From assembly GCA_948099385.1 (NCBI GenBank), contig CANUEZ040000198.1, positions 4,807,881-4,871,880 on the forward strand: a DNA stretch of 64,000 nt, in the 5' to 3' direction. This DNA is from Fasciola hepatica. Taxonomy: Eukaryota > Platyhelminthes > Trematoda > Plagiorchiida > Fasciolidae. A model generated the notes under the pieces. It was given only the letters and a program-made list of their open reading frames with translations, did no database searches and was not told the DNA's origin. How positions within the stretch are numbered: position 1 is the stretch's first letter; each line of letters starts with the position of its first letter. Position numbers and translations under genes: made by a program. This document shows positions 25,601 through 35,075 of this stretch, piece after piece.

Positions 25601-27440
25601 TGGGTCGATAACTAATCAGTGGCAACTGGGACGAACCCAAGCGTTCACTTAAGATAGAATACGTCCAACCAAACGGAGATTTTCATGCAAATGATCCAGG
25701 CAAAATAAACTCATTTATTAGTTGACAAATGATGGACCAATGTCCATGCAAATATTTTTGGAGGCGAACTATCTGCCATTTTATTTGCCAATTTTAGACG
25801 CTAATAATCAGGAAGTGGTTTATTCAGTGTATGCAATAGAGGCGTAATACATGTGTAAATCAGATGAAACTAGCTGGGACAACCATAGACAAATGGAAGA
25901 ATATCTTGGTTGGACTTTGTTTCCCATAATATAATACCAAGTACACGATATCGAGCAGAGCAAAATGGCATTCAACATGTTGATTTGATATTCATTAGAG
26001 TTTTAGCGTAGGGCGCGAGCGACTTTGGCTTTGTTCGTAACCAACATTTTGGTTCGTATCTAGTTGTGTGGAAACCATTGGATTGTTCATCTGGACGAAA
26101 GCCGTACAACAGTGCAACATGAACGATGCCAGTCGAACATTTGAATTAGCTGGTATCAGACAAGCTGTCAATGTCCTTTTGCGTATTGTTCCTACGGTTA
26201 ATCACAAAAGCGGCTTATCTACATCAGTACCATTATTACACGTTTTTTTCTCAGTTTATGTCAACTCCTGATTTTGAAAAAAAAAACTGGCAGGTTTTCA
26301 TCCACCAGAAACTCCGGGTCTAATTCTCAATTTATAGATTTAGGGAGTCCGAGTTCAACAGAGGTTCCCCATGAAATACTAGCCCTCGTTTTTCCAGTAT
26401 AACTTATTGATCTGACGACTTGAACTGATTTTACCGCTTGGATGATTCGGATCTGGGGAGCAGTCGTGACCATAAGATCAACATACATTATTCTACATTA
26501 TTCTTTTGAAAAAAGAACGTAGGGAATGAGTATTTGTCAATTCTGATAAACATTCTCAGAATCGACACATGAATGCAAATAATCTGGTTCTAAGGCATTT
26601 CTAATTTTTTCTCAGTTCAGTCAAATCATCCAGAAATAAATTTAAACTTTGCTCGTGAAAATTCTGTTGAGTTGATCAGATAATTTGTCGAAATTACATG
26701 TAGTAGACAGCTTCACTTTTGAGCATGCCCGCAATCAACATCTATTCGAAACGTAAGATGTGAGGGCCATCTGCACACGTGTTTTGAATAATTATGTAAT
26801 TTATATGGAAGATAAATTTTATAGACTACATCCGCCTCCAAATTTTCTGACTTTGAAAGTTCAGCTATATCACCAACTAATCTAATTACCCTTGCATGGA
26901 CCTGTACCTTTGGAACAGAGGAACCTCACGTTCTAGAAAAGTGAATATTGGGTGCCTTCCACTTAGGATCAGGTTTCCACTTCAGCCAATCAAGGAAAGC
27001 GGAAATCGATTTGTAAAACACTTACTGGAATTAGGTGACAATAATTTCTATCCTATAGACTTGCACTTGCTGCAATTGTGTGCTCTATAAAATCGCAAAA
27101 AGTATGTCGTGCAAGACCAAAAAAATGAAATTCTTCACTAACGTGATTGTCTTATTGTGCGTGCTGTACTCACAGCAAGCAGGCGAGTCGAATCAAGATC
27201 TTTTATCAACAATAAATTACCCACATTACCAAACATAGTGGTATATCCGGAAAATATCATTTGTTTACTTTACTGCGCTGCAGATGTTGTTCATCAAATT
27301 TATTAGAATAATAAGTTTGCGAATTCGGTTAGGATACAGCTACATTGGGCTAAGGATAAACAGTTTAGTCGTTTGAAAAAGGGTAATAGATCTGGTATGC
27401 TACGACGTTGCGTGAGAAGACAAGAATAAACTATTCGACA
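19612..27440. other. Long unclassified stretch without recognised features
   Basis: I examined the open frames in this 7.8 kb and none shows a recognised domain. The only segment with protein-like character is 20,374-20,595 on the minus strand, listed separately. The 22-24 kb frames are short and low in information. A weak resemblance between 26.3-26.6 kb and 18.1-18.4 kb (shared GAGTTCAACAGAG) suggests old repeat DNA. I see no tRNA or rRNA. Confidence 0.4.
20374..20595 (-). other. Candidate isolated exon, unknown product
   Basis: The minus-strand frame is open for 73 codons and reads as balanced protein (for example EVNCCAVNGSSTLKIQWWND), vaguely like a strand-loop-strand segment of an extracellular Ig or FN3 domain. 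An AG (ATCATCAG) lies just upstream on the minus strand and a possible GT donor (TTGGGTAGAC) near 20,395. No neighbouring exon was found. It may equally be a chance frame, so I do not name it. Confidence 0.2.
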
Positions 27441-27449
27441 AATTACGCC

Positions 27450-27770
27450 AAATAACTTCGACAATCGGAAAAAAATTCCAAGTAGTCGGCCTCAAGAGAA
27501 AGTGTAAATTCACGGAAAAAGTGAGGAAATTCCAAAAAAAACTTTGACGTCATGGAGCGTGTGATAGAAATTTGAAATGACGATAGAACCAACAGCAAAA
27601 ACCACAACACGGAAAATTGTATAACGATCGAAAGAAAGAAAATCGGGAGAATAAAAAAGGGGATAACATACGAAAAAAAGATTAAAAAAATGAAAAAGTG
27701 ATACACGAAAATATACCGAAAAATTAAAAAAGATTAAAGAAAATAACCACAAGAGATGGTTAAAGATAAA
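27450..27770. repeat. A-rich tract, inverted relative of the T-rich tract at 29.1 kb
   Basis: This plus-strand segment is unusually A/G-rich with runs of A. Its reverse complement resembles the T-rich stretch at 29,085-29,400, including a shared CTTTTTTATT followed by CCGTGTT about 60 bp later. The hydrophobic minus-strand frames here (27,443-27,752) result from base composition and are not genes. It sits just left of an R1-like fragment at 27,811. Confidence 0.45.
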
Positions 27771-27810
27771 AAGAATTTAGTTAATTACAGTCGCAAAGAA
27801 CGAAAAAAAG

Positions 27811-27900
27811 GTGAGCAGTGTTATTGATCATCTTGGCATTGGTCTCATTCACTTGTTCAGCATGATTCACTTGATGGACGGTGTGGAACAATACGGATCA
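27811..27900 (+). repeat. Fragment related to the M module
   Basis: The first 40 bp closely match 28,999-29,042 (shared ATTGATCATCTTGGCATTGG). The following CAGCATGATTCACTTGATGG matches 32,392-32,411 and its copy at 43,402-43,421. The fragment therefore combines pieces found separately in M1 and M2. Confidence 0.6.
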
Positions 27901-28756
27901 TGCTACCGTGTTCTCGTCCCAGTTTGATTGGTCTCTTTGCTACAACAAACAATTCGCATCGGACTACTTCACTGTGTCCAACAGACGAACACTTTTCCCA
28001 ATTGGTTTTTTTATCCACACTTATTTGCTAACGCAAATAATCACGATCCGGTTGGATATTATAATTGAAAATAAAGGGAAAATCCTGGGCACTGAAATTA
28101 TCCACTCACAAATTACCCCTAGTTAGATAGATCTAAATACTCGAAAGATTCGATCATGAAAACACAAATCAAAAGTATATTTATGTTATCTTCTGAACTA
28201 TTCGAAGTGAGCTGTAAATTTGATCATTCTGTGCAATAGCACATTCATCTACTTGTTGGCCATCAAATGGTCCAATATGGAAAATCAATGCTCATCCGAC
28301 CAATGAACAGTGCATGAGCACTATGTACACGTGTTTGATCTCACTCACTTGTTCGTAATTGAAAGAAGTGCATATTGATCGACTGCCAACTTCCATCCGA
28401 ACACGAATTGGACGATTGATAGTCTGATCGGCCTCTTCTGCGTGATCAACACATGGATGAATAAGAACTGAGAATGATCCATGTGATTTTTCAATCCAAA
28501 TTCAAATGGGATAAATATGGACTGCTGATTACCCACAAAAGTCCACATGAAACCAATTTGTAGTCATTTCACTTGAACATATTTCCAAACAAGTTAGAGG
28601 AAAAAGCAAATTGGATAAGTCCCACCTCTTTCACAATGGAACAAATACAAGCAAACAATCAAACAATTCATATTGATTTGTCTTTTTTCCCTAACTGTTC
28701 GGACTTGTGAACAAATATATTCACACTCGACATGTGGCAGTCGGCAAGAGAGAACA

Positions 28757-28860
28757 GACTCACTCGCTCACTCGCTCTCTCGCTCTCTCGCTCGCTCTCT
28801 CTCGCCCTCTATCTATCACTCCCTCCCTCCCTCCCTCTCTCTCACTATCTCTCTGCCTAG
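28757..28860 (+). repeat. Pyrimidine-rich simple repeat
   Basis: About 100 bp consist almost only of C and T on the plus strand, built from CTCACTCG, CTCTCTCG and CCTCCCTC units. Two overlapping open frames here are low-complexity Ser/Leu/Arg artefacts. Confidence 0.85.
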
Positions 28861-29646
28861 TATATCATTTCACTCCACTCAAATACGACAATTATTCATA
28901 TTGCATCATTGTTCTCATTTGATTGTATAACTCCCCCGATCACTGTACATTGTTCCTTTCTCATCTTTTTTCATTGTAGTGTCAGAGGACGGTAAACAAG
29001 GTGAGCTGTGTAATTGATCATCTTGGCATTGGTCTCATTCATTTGTGTGGCTTTATTCTCTTGGTGTTCTATGTGGAACCTTCATATTCCTTTTGCTTTA
29101 TCTTTTCTAATTTTCCTTTCTTTTTTTCTCTTCGGATCTTTTTTTGTTTCCCTCTTTGTTTCGCCTTTGCCCTTTTTTATTGTTCTTCCGTTTTTCTTGA
29201 TATTCTTTTCACATGTCATCGTCTATCTCTCCGTGTTCCGTTTTGCTTTTGTCCTCCCTCTGTTTCCTGTTACTGTCCTTATTTCTCTACGGCCAGTTTT
29301 TCTTTTTTCTGGCATCTTCGTTCATTTTTCTGCTTCTTCTTTTGCTCCTTTTCTCTTGTGTTTCTTCTGCGTCCATTTTTCTAATTTATATTCCACTGGT
29401 ATCTCAATCATGAAATTTTGCTCCACATACCTCCGGACGATTTCTTTTTCTGTTACTGACTCACCCACCTTGACTTTCATATTGAAATTTGCATCTAATT
29501 TGTTTGTTGTTCAATTGAACTAATCAGAGCACATTTTGCGTTCGTTCTGTCGCAATACTGAAAATACAACGAGATAAATGCACTTCTCTTCGACTGGCCC
29601 CTCTTCTTCCAACCACCCAGTAAAACAGCAGGAACAACTACCACAG

Positions 29647-29877
29647 GTAAGCTCGACTTGATGCACGAAAATTGTGTCAGGTTTTCCTAGAAATGAATAA
29701 CATCCCGTTATCCCGTATTCCCGTTTGAATTCGAGTGAACCTTTATCCAATAACATATATCGCCATGAAATTGCTTGTATACCCTGAAGACATTTTTTAA
29801 TTGGTGTAATTTTGTTGCATGTAAATGTGCCTTTTCAGTAATTTGCTTCCATTTTATTTCTTTTCAGGAGGCAACTC
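29647..29877 (+). other. Putative intron in module M1
   Basis: The segment starts CCACAG|GTAAGC and ends in a pyrimidine-rich TTTTCAG|GAGG. The aligned position in M2 (33,011-33,269) has TACAG|GTAAGC and TTTACAG|AAAG. Sequence just outside both ends is conserved between the modules, while the inside is poorly conserved and differs in length (231 versus 259 bp). That is the pattern expected of a real intron. Downstream in M1 an ATG opens a 15-codon hydrophobic frame starting MSLLVFS. Confidence 0.4.
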
Positions 29878-31005
29878 GAGGATCACCAATCGCATGTCTC
29901 TTCTCGTATTCTCCATAACGAGTCTGGGATTGATCGGGTAGAGTAGACAAACACTTACTAGCTGCAGATATTCTGCTACCGCTCGCCAACATTTTCTATG
30001 CGTTGTTTCATAACCAATAAAAACATTGTGAATAACTCCTGCAAAACCCAAGTCTTTCGAATTGATTGCATCCGTTCTCTCATATATCCGGATGAGTGGA
30101 AATCCACTGCTTTTTGGAGAGCTTCGCCTACTCAGAGGAGACATTTATGAGCTGTATTACAAACTCCCGTGTCTAAACGGTAATATAACGTCTTATGCAA
30201 TGTTCATTGCCACCAAGTCTACCTATGAGAGACGGGACACAAATAAATAATAGAAGGAAGAGGGACGCGTCTTGGATCTCAAGTTTTGCAAAAAAACAAC
30301 GAAGCCTTTTAAGGATCCACAGCTTAGCGATACAAAAGCGTAAGTTTGCCAAAAGTTATCATGAACTCGATTCGAAGCCCTTGTCTCCTCGATAATGTAA
30401 CATATGATTGAAACTGGCTCTCAAAATCTCGAACAAAAGAATCTTATTCAAAATCATATGTCAAACTTACATCTTATTCTAATCGGTGTAATGACAAAGG
30501 TTCAGCCGTAACACATGGATTTGCCATGATATATCAAACACTATTTTCGAAACAAATCAAGTAAATTATAATGCAAGGAACGTTGTTGTACGCACACTTT
30601 ATCTTAGTGTAAATGACCAAAATTTCAAAACATTGGTCGCATCAATCGCAGAACTGGCATGCATTAAGGTTTCTCCCTAAATGTAGAAGAGCAAAGGTAA
30701 ATTAAAATTCCTAGTGATTTTCAGCGTGAACCTAGAATTAGGACTCGATTATGTCAGCAACCAAAAATGTGATGTTATCGCTGGATGTGTGTTACTTCAA
30801 TCTGCGTCATTTGCACACAAACGTTTATACTGGGATCTTTTTGATTAGTTCATATACAATTCATTGGTTCATTTAATGCTTCACTATTCAGTTTCTACAT
30901 AAAAACCTAAAGTTGTTAACCCATGAAGCACTATTCACAAATTCGTTATGCGTTCAGGAATCTTCAGTAGTGCTTATTCAATGAATTCAAAATTATCAAG
31001 CTTGA

Positions 31006-31200
31006 ATTCAAGATCCACTGATTAGAGCTGGAACATCCAGATCTGGGTCACAACGGTTTGCTCCTCGCAAACACCTGATGAACATTCTTGTCGTCGATGG
31101 ATTTACTAATCTTAGCCTTCAACTCATGATGCACTGTGACAGCAAACACATTCACAACGTGGTCCTAAAAATCGTGAAGCCAGCGGAAATTCTCTGCTGA
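31006..31200 (+). CDS. Conserved short reading frame of module M1, unknown product
   Basis: The frame opens after a TGA at 31,003-31,005 and ends at TGA 31,198-31,200 (64 codons). An in-frame ATG lies at 31,078. Its homologue in M2 (33,578-33,781) uses the same frame, ends at the corresponding position and is about half identical in residues: both share SGSQR, then ILVV, then LSL, MMHC, IHN and AEI in order. The two differ by an in-frame 6-bp gap. The retained frame between diverged DNA copies argues for coding ancestry. I do not recognise the family. It may be a last exon, because no good start is near the 5' end. Confidence 0.4.
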   Translation: MQDPLIRAGTSRSGSQRFAPRKHLMNILVVDGFTNLSLQLMMHCDSKHIHNVVLKIVKPAEILC

Positions 31201-31551
31201 GTATGGTTACTTGTGCAGATTCTATTCAGGAATACAATTTATATTTCAACGATAGCCAAATGTTGTCAACGCATTACCGCCGATGATATGCCTTGCCAAG
31301 TTGGAAGATAATGCACCATTCTCCATTTAAAGCGGGTCACTTTATACTTGGAAATATCAACTAAAATTGGTGTTGTTTGTTCAAACAGTAGAACTAAAGG
31401 TTCATACGGTTGTTAGTCGTTCATAAATATTTAGTAACCGACACTACATCAGCTGATGGACAGTTTTATTCAACGCATTGGGATTTGTGAATCAGCAAAC
31501 TCTCATCCTTCCTAATTTCAGCTCATTTTGTGAGCTGTTGACCAGTTCACG

Positions 31552-31983
31552 ATGTCTTACATCAACTACAAGGGCAAGGCGGAGAGGAAATCAACCGTAT
31601 GTATGTATGGGGGAGCTGTTGGCTGCTTACAAAGCGAGAGTATTAGGTCGCAGATTGTGTCCGTCAGAGGAAAATTGGATGACACTGGCCTGAGCACCTG
31701 TATCAATCAGAATCTGCCCTCCAGGAAGCCAATAGAAAATGTGGAAATGGCGACCAGATTAGGAGCCAGAGACAGCGGTCTGTCTCATTTCCCGAATCCG
31801 TTGTCTTGGAAGCGAACGGTGACTGGCATTGGCCAGCTTGCTCCCCAAAATGTCTTCGGTACCAACAGTATGATGGTCAATACGAGGAAGCTAGGTTATT
31901 GCGATAGGAGTTTGTGTGGGACATCGAACGGCTGTGAGTGTCATGCTGGAGAACAGCATTTATCTGAGGATCCGGGCGTATAA
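31552..31983 (+). other. 143-codon open frame in the X segment, unknown
   Basis: This frame begins ATGTCTTAC four bases into the duplicated segment and is repeated at 42,562-42,993, where it is fused in frame to upstream sequence, giving 192 codons. A second overlapping frame is also open for part of the way. The composition does not resemble a known domain. Because both copies are nearly identical, conservation says nothing about selection. I regard it as a probable retroelement-derived fragment. Confidence 0.25.
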
Positions 31984-32129
31984 GACTCCTGCAAAAATGC
32001 AGTGGAATTATCAGTGGATCATCAGTGTCAGACATGATACTTAGACGCAGAAAAGCGAACTCACTATTTTGCAGTGAGAAGGCTGACGCGATGTTACTGC
32101 AATCGCGTGTATTCGAAAAGTGAGCGATT

Positions 32130-32260
32130 AAACCAGTACACGAACGGACCGTACGTGCGTATGTGTGCTTCAGTAGAGTCAGCTGACCACGGACCGATAG
32201 GCACACGGAGCAAGCGAGAGTAGACGGTCCAGCAGAGTTGAGATAGATTTCAAATCGGTG
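32130..32260 (+). repeat. Fragment resembling the CsRn1-like LTR region
   Basis: This stretch resembles 39,470-39,560, the region just beyond the 3' end of the gypsy polyprotein. Shared features in order are GTGCGT, GTCAGCT, CGATAGGC and GAGAGT. The match is short and diverged, so it could be a solo-LTR remnant or a common flanking repeat. It is duplicated at about 43,140-43,270. Confidence 0.4.
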
Positions 32261-33010
32261 AAACGTCTGGACTGAGGCGTCAAAATAAGCACACGACTGA
32301 ACTGTACTCAAATAAGACAATTATTCATATTGTATCGTTGTTCTCATTTGATTGTAAACCTCACTCGATCATTGTACATTGGTAATTTGCTCAGCATGAT
32401 TCACTTGATGGGCAGTGTGGAACAATGAGGATCATGTGTTATCTTCCCTGTTCAGTTGCTCTTTCCTGCTGCATTCTCCTCCGTTTCCGTGTTTTGTTTT
32501 CTTCGTTCTCTTTTACTCCTATCCATACTGTTCCCCATCCAGTTGTATAATACTCCTTTTGAACTGCTCCACGTTTCTTGCCTTTTAATGTTGATTTATT
32601 GTCGTTTTGATCCCTGTTGGATTTTTGCAAATTTCTAATTTCTTATCAACCAATGATCTTTATATATGAACAATATTTAGTTCTCTGTCATGTTTCGAGT
32701 TTTGTTTGTTTTTCGAAGTGCTTACTCAGTCCAATTTTTCCTAAATTCCGTGCTGCGGAAAAACCAAAATACGAAATGGAAGTCAAAATACTCTAAGAAG
32801 AATGATGTCTTGTTCACTAATTAATTCACTTTGACTTCCACACTCAAATTTGCATCCGATGGGTTTGTTAGTTTGGTGAACATTTAAGCACACCTATCGT
32901 GTTCGGTCTCCCTCGTCATTCTTAATACAACAACACAACTTCAAGTCACATCCACCAACCGCTATTCAACCTTTCATCAACTGCTGGACCGCAAAAAGCG
33001 ATTACTACAG

Positions 33011-33269
33011 GTAAGCTGGACTGATGCAGGAAGTTGATGTCAGGAATGTTTGAGAACCATTAACATTCCGAATGGATTCGGGGAAATTCCATTACTCTAT
33101 ATTCATGTTTTAATTTTAGCAAAGTGAAGACCAATCGATTTTATTAGCAAATTTCGATTTCACACTGTAGATGAAACAATAATTGTAATTGTTTATTATG
33201 GTCCCTTTTAAATATTGCACAAAAATGTGACTCGTTGGTAAACTGCTTCTCTTCTTATTCCGTTTACAG
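33011..33269 (+). other. Putative intron in module M2
   Basis: The boundaries are TACAG|GTAAGC and CCGTTTACAG|AAAGC. They align with the M1 intron at 29,647-29,877, while the internal sequence and length differ. The following exon has an ATG and a six-codon frame beginning MNLLVFS before a stop, so this copy looks truncated relative to M1. Confidence 0.4.
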
Positions 33270-33577
33270 AAAGCACTGAGCGACACGCCAGTCGCATGAA
33301 TCTCCTCGTTTTCTCCTGAACGAGTCATGAATTTTTTGAGTTTTGTAAACGCCCAACTTTGTCGCGGACATCCTGCTTAAAGTTAAAACAATTTTCTCTC
33401 CTTTCTAAAGGCCTAAAGGTAGGTTAAAGTTTCAAATGTTTCTGAGCTTGGAGTCAGGATCCGAAATTGATTGTGTTAGAACCCGAAATTTTGATGTTAT
33501 CCCTGGGTGTGAGGTACATCAATCTACGTCGTTCACATACACTTTGAGGAATCGTCAGTAGTTCTTTTCCAATGAAC

Positions 33578-33781
33578 TAAAAACCGTCGTTCTTGAATTC
33601 AGCTGGACCGTCTGGATCTGGTTCACAACGGCTTGCTTCTTGCAAACCATACTCGGTGGGTATTTTAGTCGTCGGTGGATATGAACATACTCAGCTCAGC
33701 CTTGACATCATGATGCACTGTCACACTAAAAGCATTCACAATGAAGTCTTAAGTGAAATGAAGTTAGCTGAGATATTCTAG
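33578..33781 (+). CDS. Conserved short reading frame of module M2, unknown product
   Basis: The frame opens after a TAA and ends at TAG 33,779-33,781, about 67 codons. It is the in-frame homologue of 31,006-31,200, with shared SGSQR, ILVV, LSL, MMHC, IHN and AEI. No ATG stands near the beginning, so it would have to be an internal or terminal exon. No transmembrane segment or catalytic motif is visible. Confidence 0.4.
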
Positions 33782-34795
33782 CGAGAATGACTACCGGTTC
33801 AGCTTCTATTCAGAAATATAACTGATATCTAAACGCCAGCCGGATATTGTCAACGCAATGATACTAATGATATGTGTGGCCCAGTTAGAGGATATCTCAC
33901 TGACTAAAATTGGTAATGTCTGCTCAAACAGTGGAACCAAAGGTTCATTCGATCGTCAGCTGTTCAATAGTGTTCATTTGCCGACATCACATAAGCCGAT
34001 GGACAGTTTTATTCAACGCATTGGGATTTGTGAATCAGCAAACTCTCATCCTTCCTAATTTTAGCTCATTTTGTGAGCTGGAGACCAGTTCATCAATTTG
34101 AAGGACGAGTTTGCAGTTTCCGAACACAGGATTATAGCTTTGTTTTATTCGCGTTTCAAATATAAAACTGCCTCAGCCTCGACCCGCGGTGAGAAACTGC
34201 CATTGTGTTGTACGTTATTGGCACGAATTCCGTTAACAAATTGTGGTTGGCATGTTCAAGCATGTTTGTAGAATTCTTGTATAGTAGAGTACTGTAGTAT
34301 AAACTATGTTGAGGTCTATTAGTAGAAACGAATACCCCGGCGTTTGTAATTTCCGTCATATCTGACACAAACTGTGTCAATCTCATTCATTTCTTTCTGT
34401 ATTGAAACAGACTTGAAGGGCATAAACTCATAGACACAATCGTACTGGATGTGTAACATTGATTTCTTCACTGCTCTTCTCCAGCCCCTTGGCTGCCTAT
34501 TCAGCGTTTACAACGCTTTAAAATACACCTCATTGAATGGTCACAGTGGAAACGCAATGATGGTTCAACCACGTCAATCATGATTCTGCTTTTCACATGC
34601 CTTGAGATTCCACACTGCGCTCCTTTCTTCCGAAAACGGTAACCTAGTCTTCTCCGATCTCAAACTTCTCCACTGAGACCAAATACTTCCAAATGCTGCC
34701 CGAAATTCAACAGCGCATTATTTTTGCTTCCAAAGGCTTTTTGAATTTTTTTCCCAGGAACATTTTTGCAAAATGCAATGCATTGCCAACAAGTG

Positions 34796-35075
34796 GCATG
34801 GTCCCTAAAAAAGGGCTTGTCTGCCAGTATCCCTGGTATTCCAAATCACATCCTTAGGGTTCGATCCTGCGGACTTCTGAAAGTAGTCCCTCCTCGGAGA
34901 TAATTGGAATTCCGAAAGTGGCATCGCCCACTCCATCAATGCAGAAAAAAGGCCATCTCATCAACCATTAGGTTTGACGTTGTGTTGTGAGTTGAACACA
35001 GCTTAATACCAACTTCAACTACACCTTCCGGATTGATTTAACCCATCCACAATCAGCCACTGCGGAAGTCTGAGT
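34796..35075 (+). repeat. Diverged continuation of the duplicated segment
   Basis: After the sharp end of near-identity, this stretch still aligns with 45,806-46,095 at clearly lower identity (shared TATCCCTGGTATTCC, GTTCGATCCTG and AAAGTGGCATCGC). The two loci were therefore already related before the recent homogenisation of the 3.25 kb to the left. Confidence 0.7.

Larger units (their letters stand above)
28880..31545 (+). repeat. Module M1 (diverged relative of M2)
   Basis: Four blocks align in order with M2 at about 65-80 percent: 28,887-28,960 with 32,318-32,390; 29,465-29,690 with 32,826-33,055; 29,862-29,930 with 33,263-33,330; and 30,695-31,545 with about 33,420-34,095. It contains a T-rich tract (29,085-29,400), a putative intron (29,647-29,877) and a conserved short reading frame (31,006-31,200). 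The last 90 bp are almost identical to the M2 end. It could be an old tandemly duplicated transcription unit or a non-autonomous mobile element. No terminal inverted repeat, LTR or poly-A tail was recognised. Confidence 0.6.
32318..34095 (+). repeat. Module M2 (inside the duplicated segment, copy 1)
   Basis: This aligns block by block with M1 (28,880-31,545). It includes a pyrimidine-rich tract at 32,440-32,640, a putative intron at 33,011-33,269, a conserved short frame at 33,578-33,781 and a second open frame at 33,858-34,058 that has stops in M1. The module ends with GTGAGCTGGAGACCAGTTCA, matching GTGAGCTGTTGACCAGTTCA at the end of M1. Confidence 0.65.
31548..34795 (+). repeat. 3,248-bp duplicated segment, copy 1
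   Basis: This segment is almost identical to 42,558-45,805 (constant offset 11,010; only about three to four differences seen, for example near 31,960 and 31,976). Left identity begins at CACGATGTC, directly after the end of module M1. Right identity ends at AACAAGTG, beyond which the two loci remain related but much more diverged. It contains the X segment (31,548-32,317), module M2 (32,318-34,095) and about 700 bp of unclassified DNA. No LTRs, inverted ends or target duplications frame it, so segmental duplication or gene conversion is likelier than transposition. Confidence 0.92.

Noticed and set aside
28673..28930. Ser/Leu-repeat frames at the CTCT tract
   Set aside because: Produced by the pyrimidine simple repeat.
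29014..29523. 169-codon plus-strand frame, very rich in Phe and Ser
   Set aside because: It follows a T-rich tract in which stops are rare; no motif or balanced composition, and overlapping frames are equally long.
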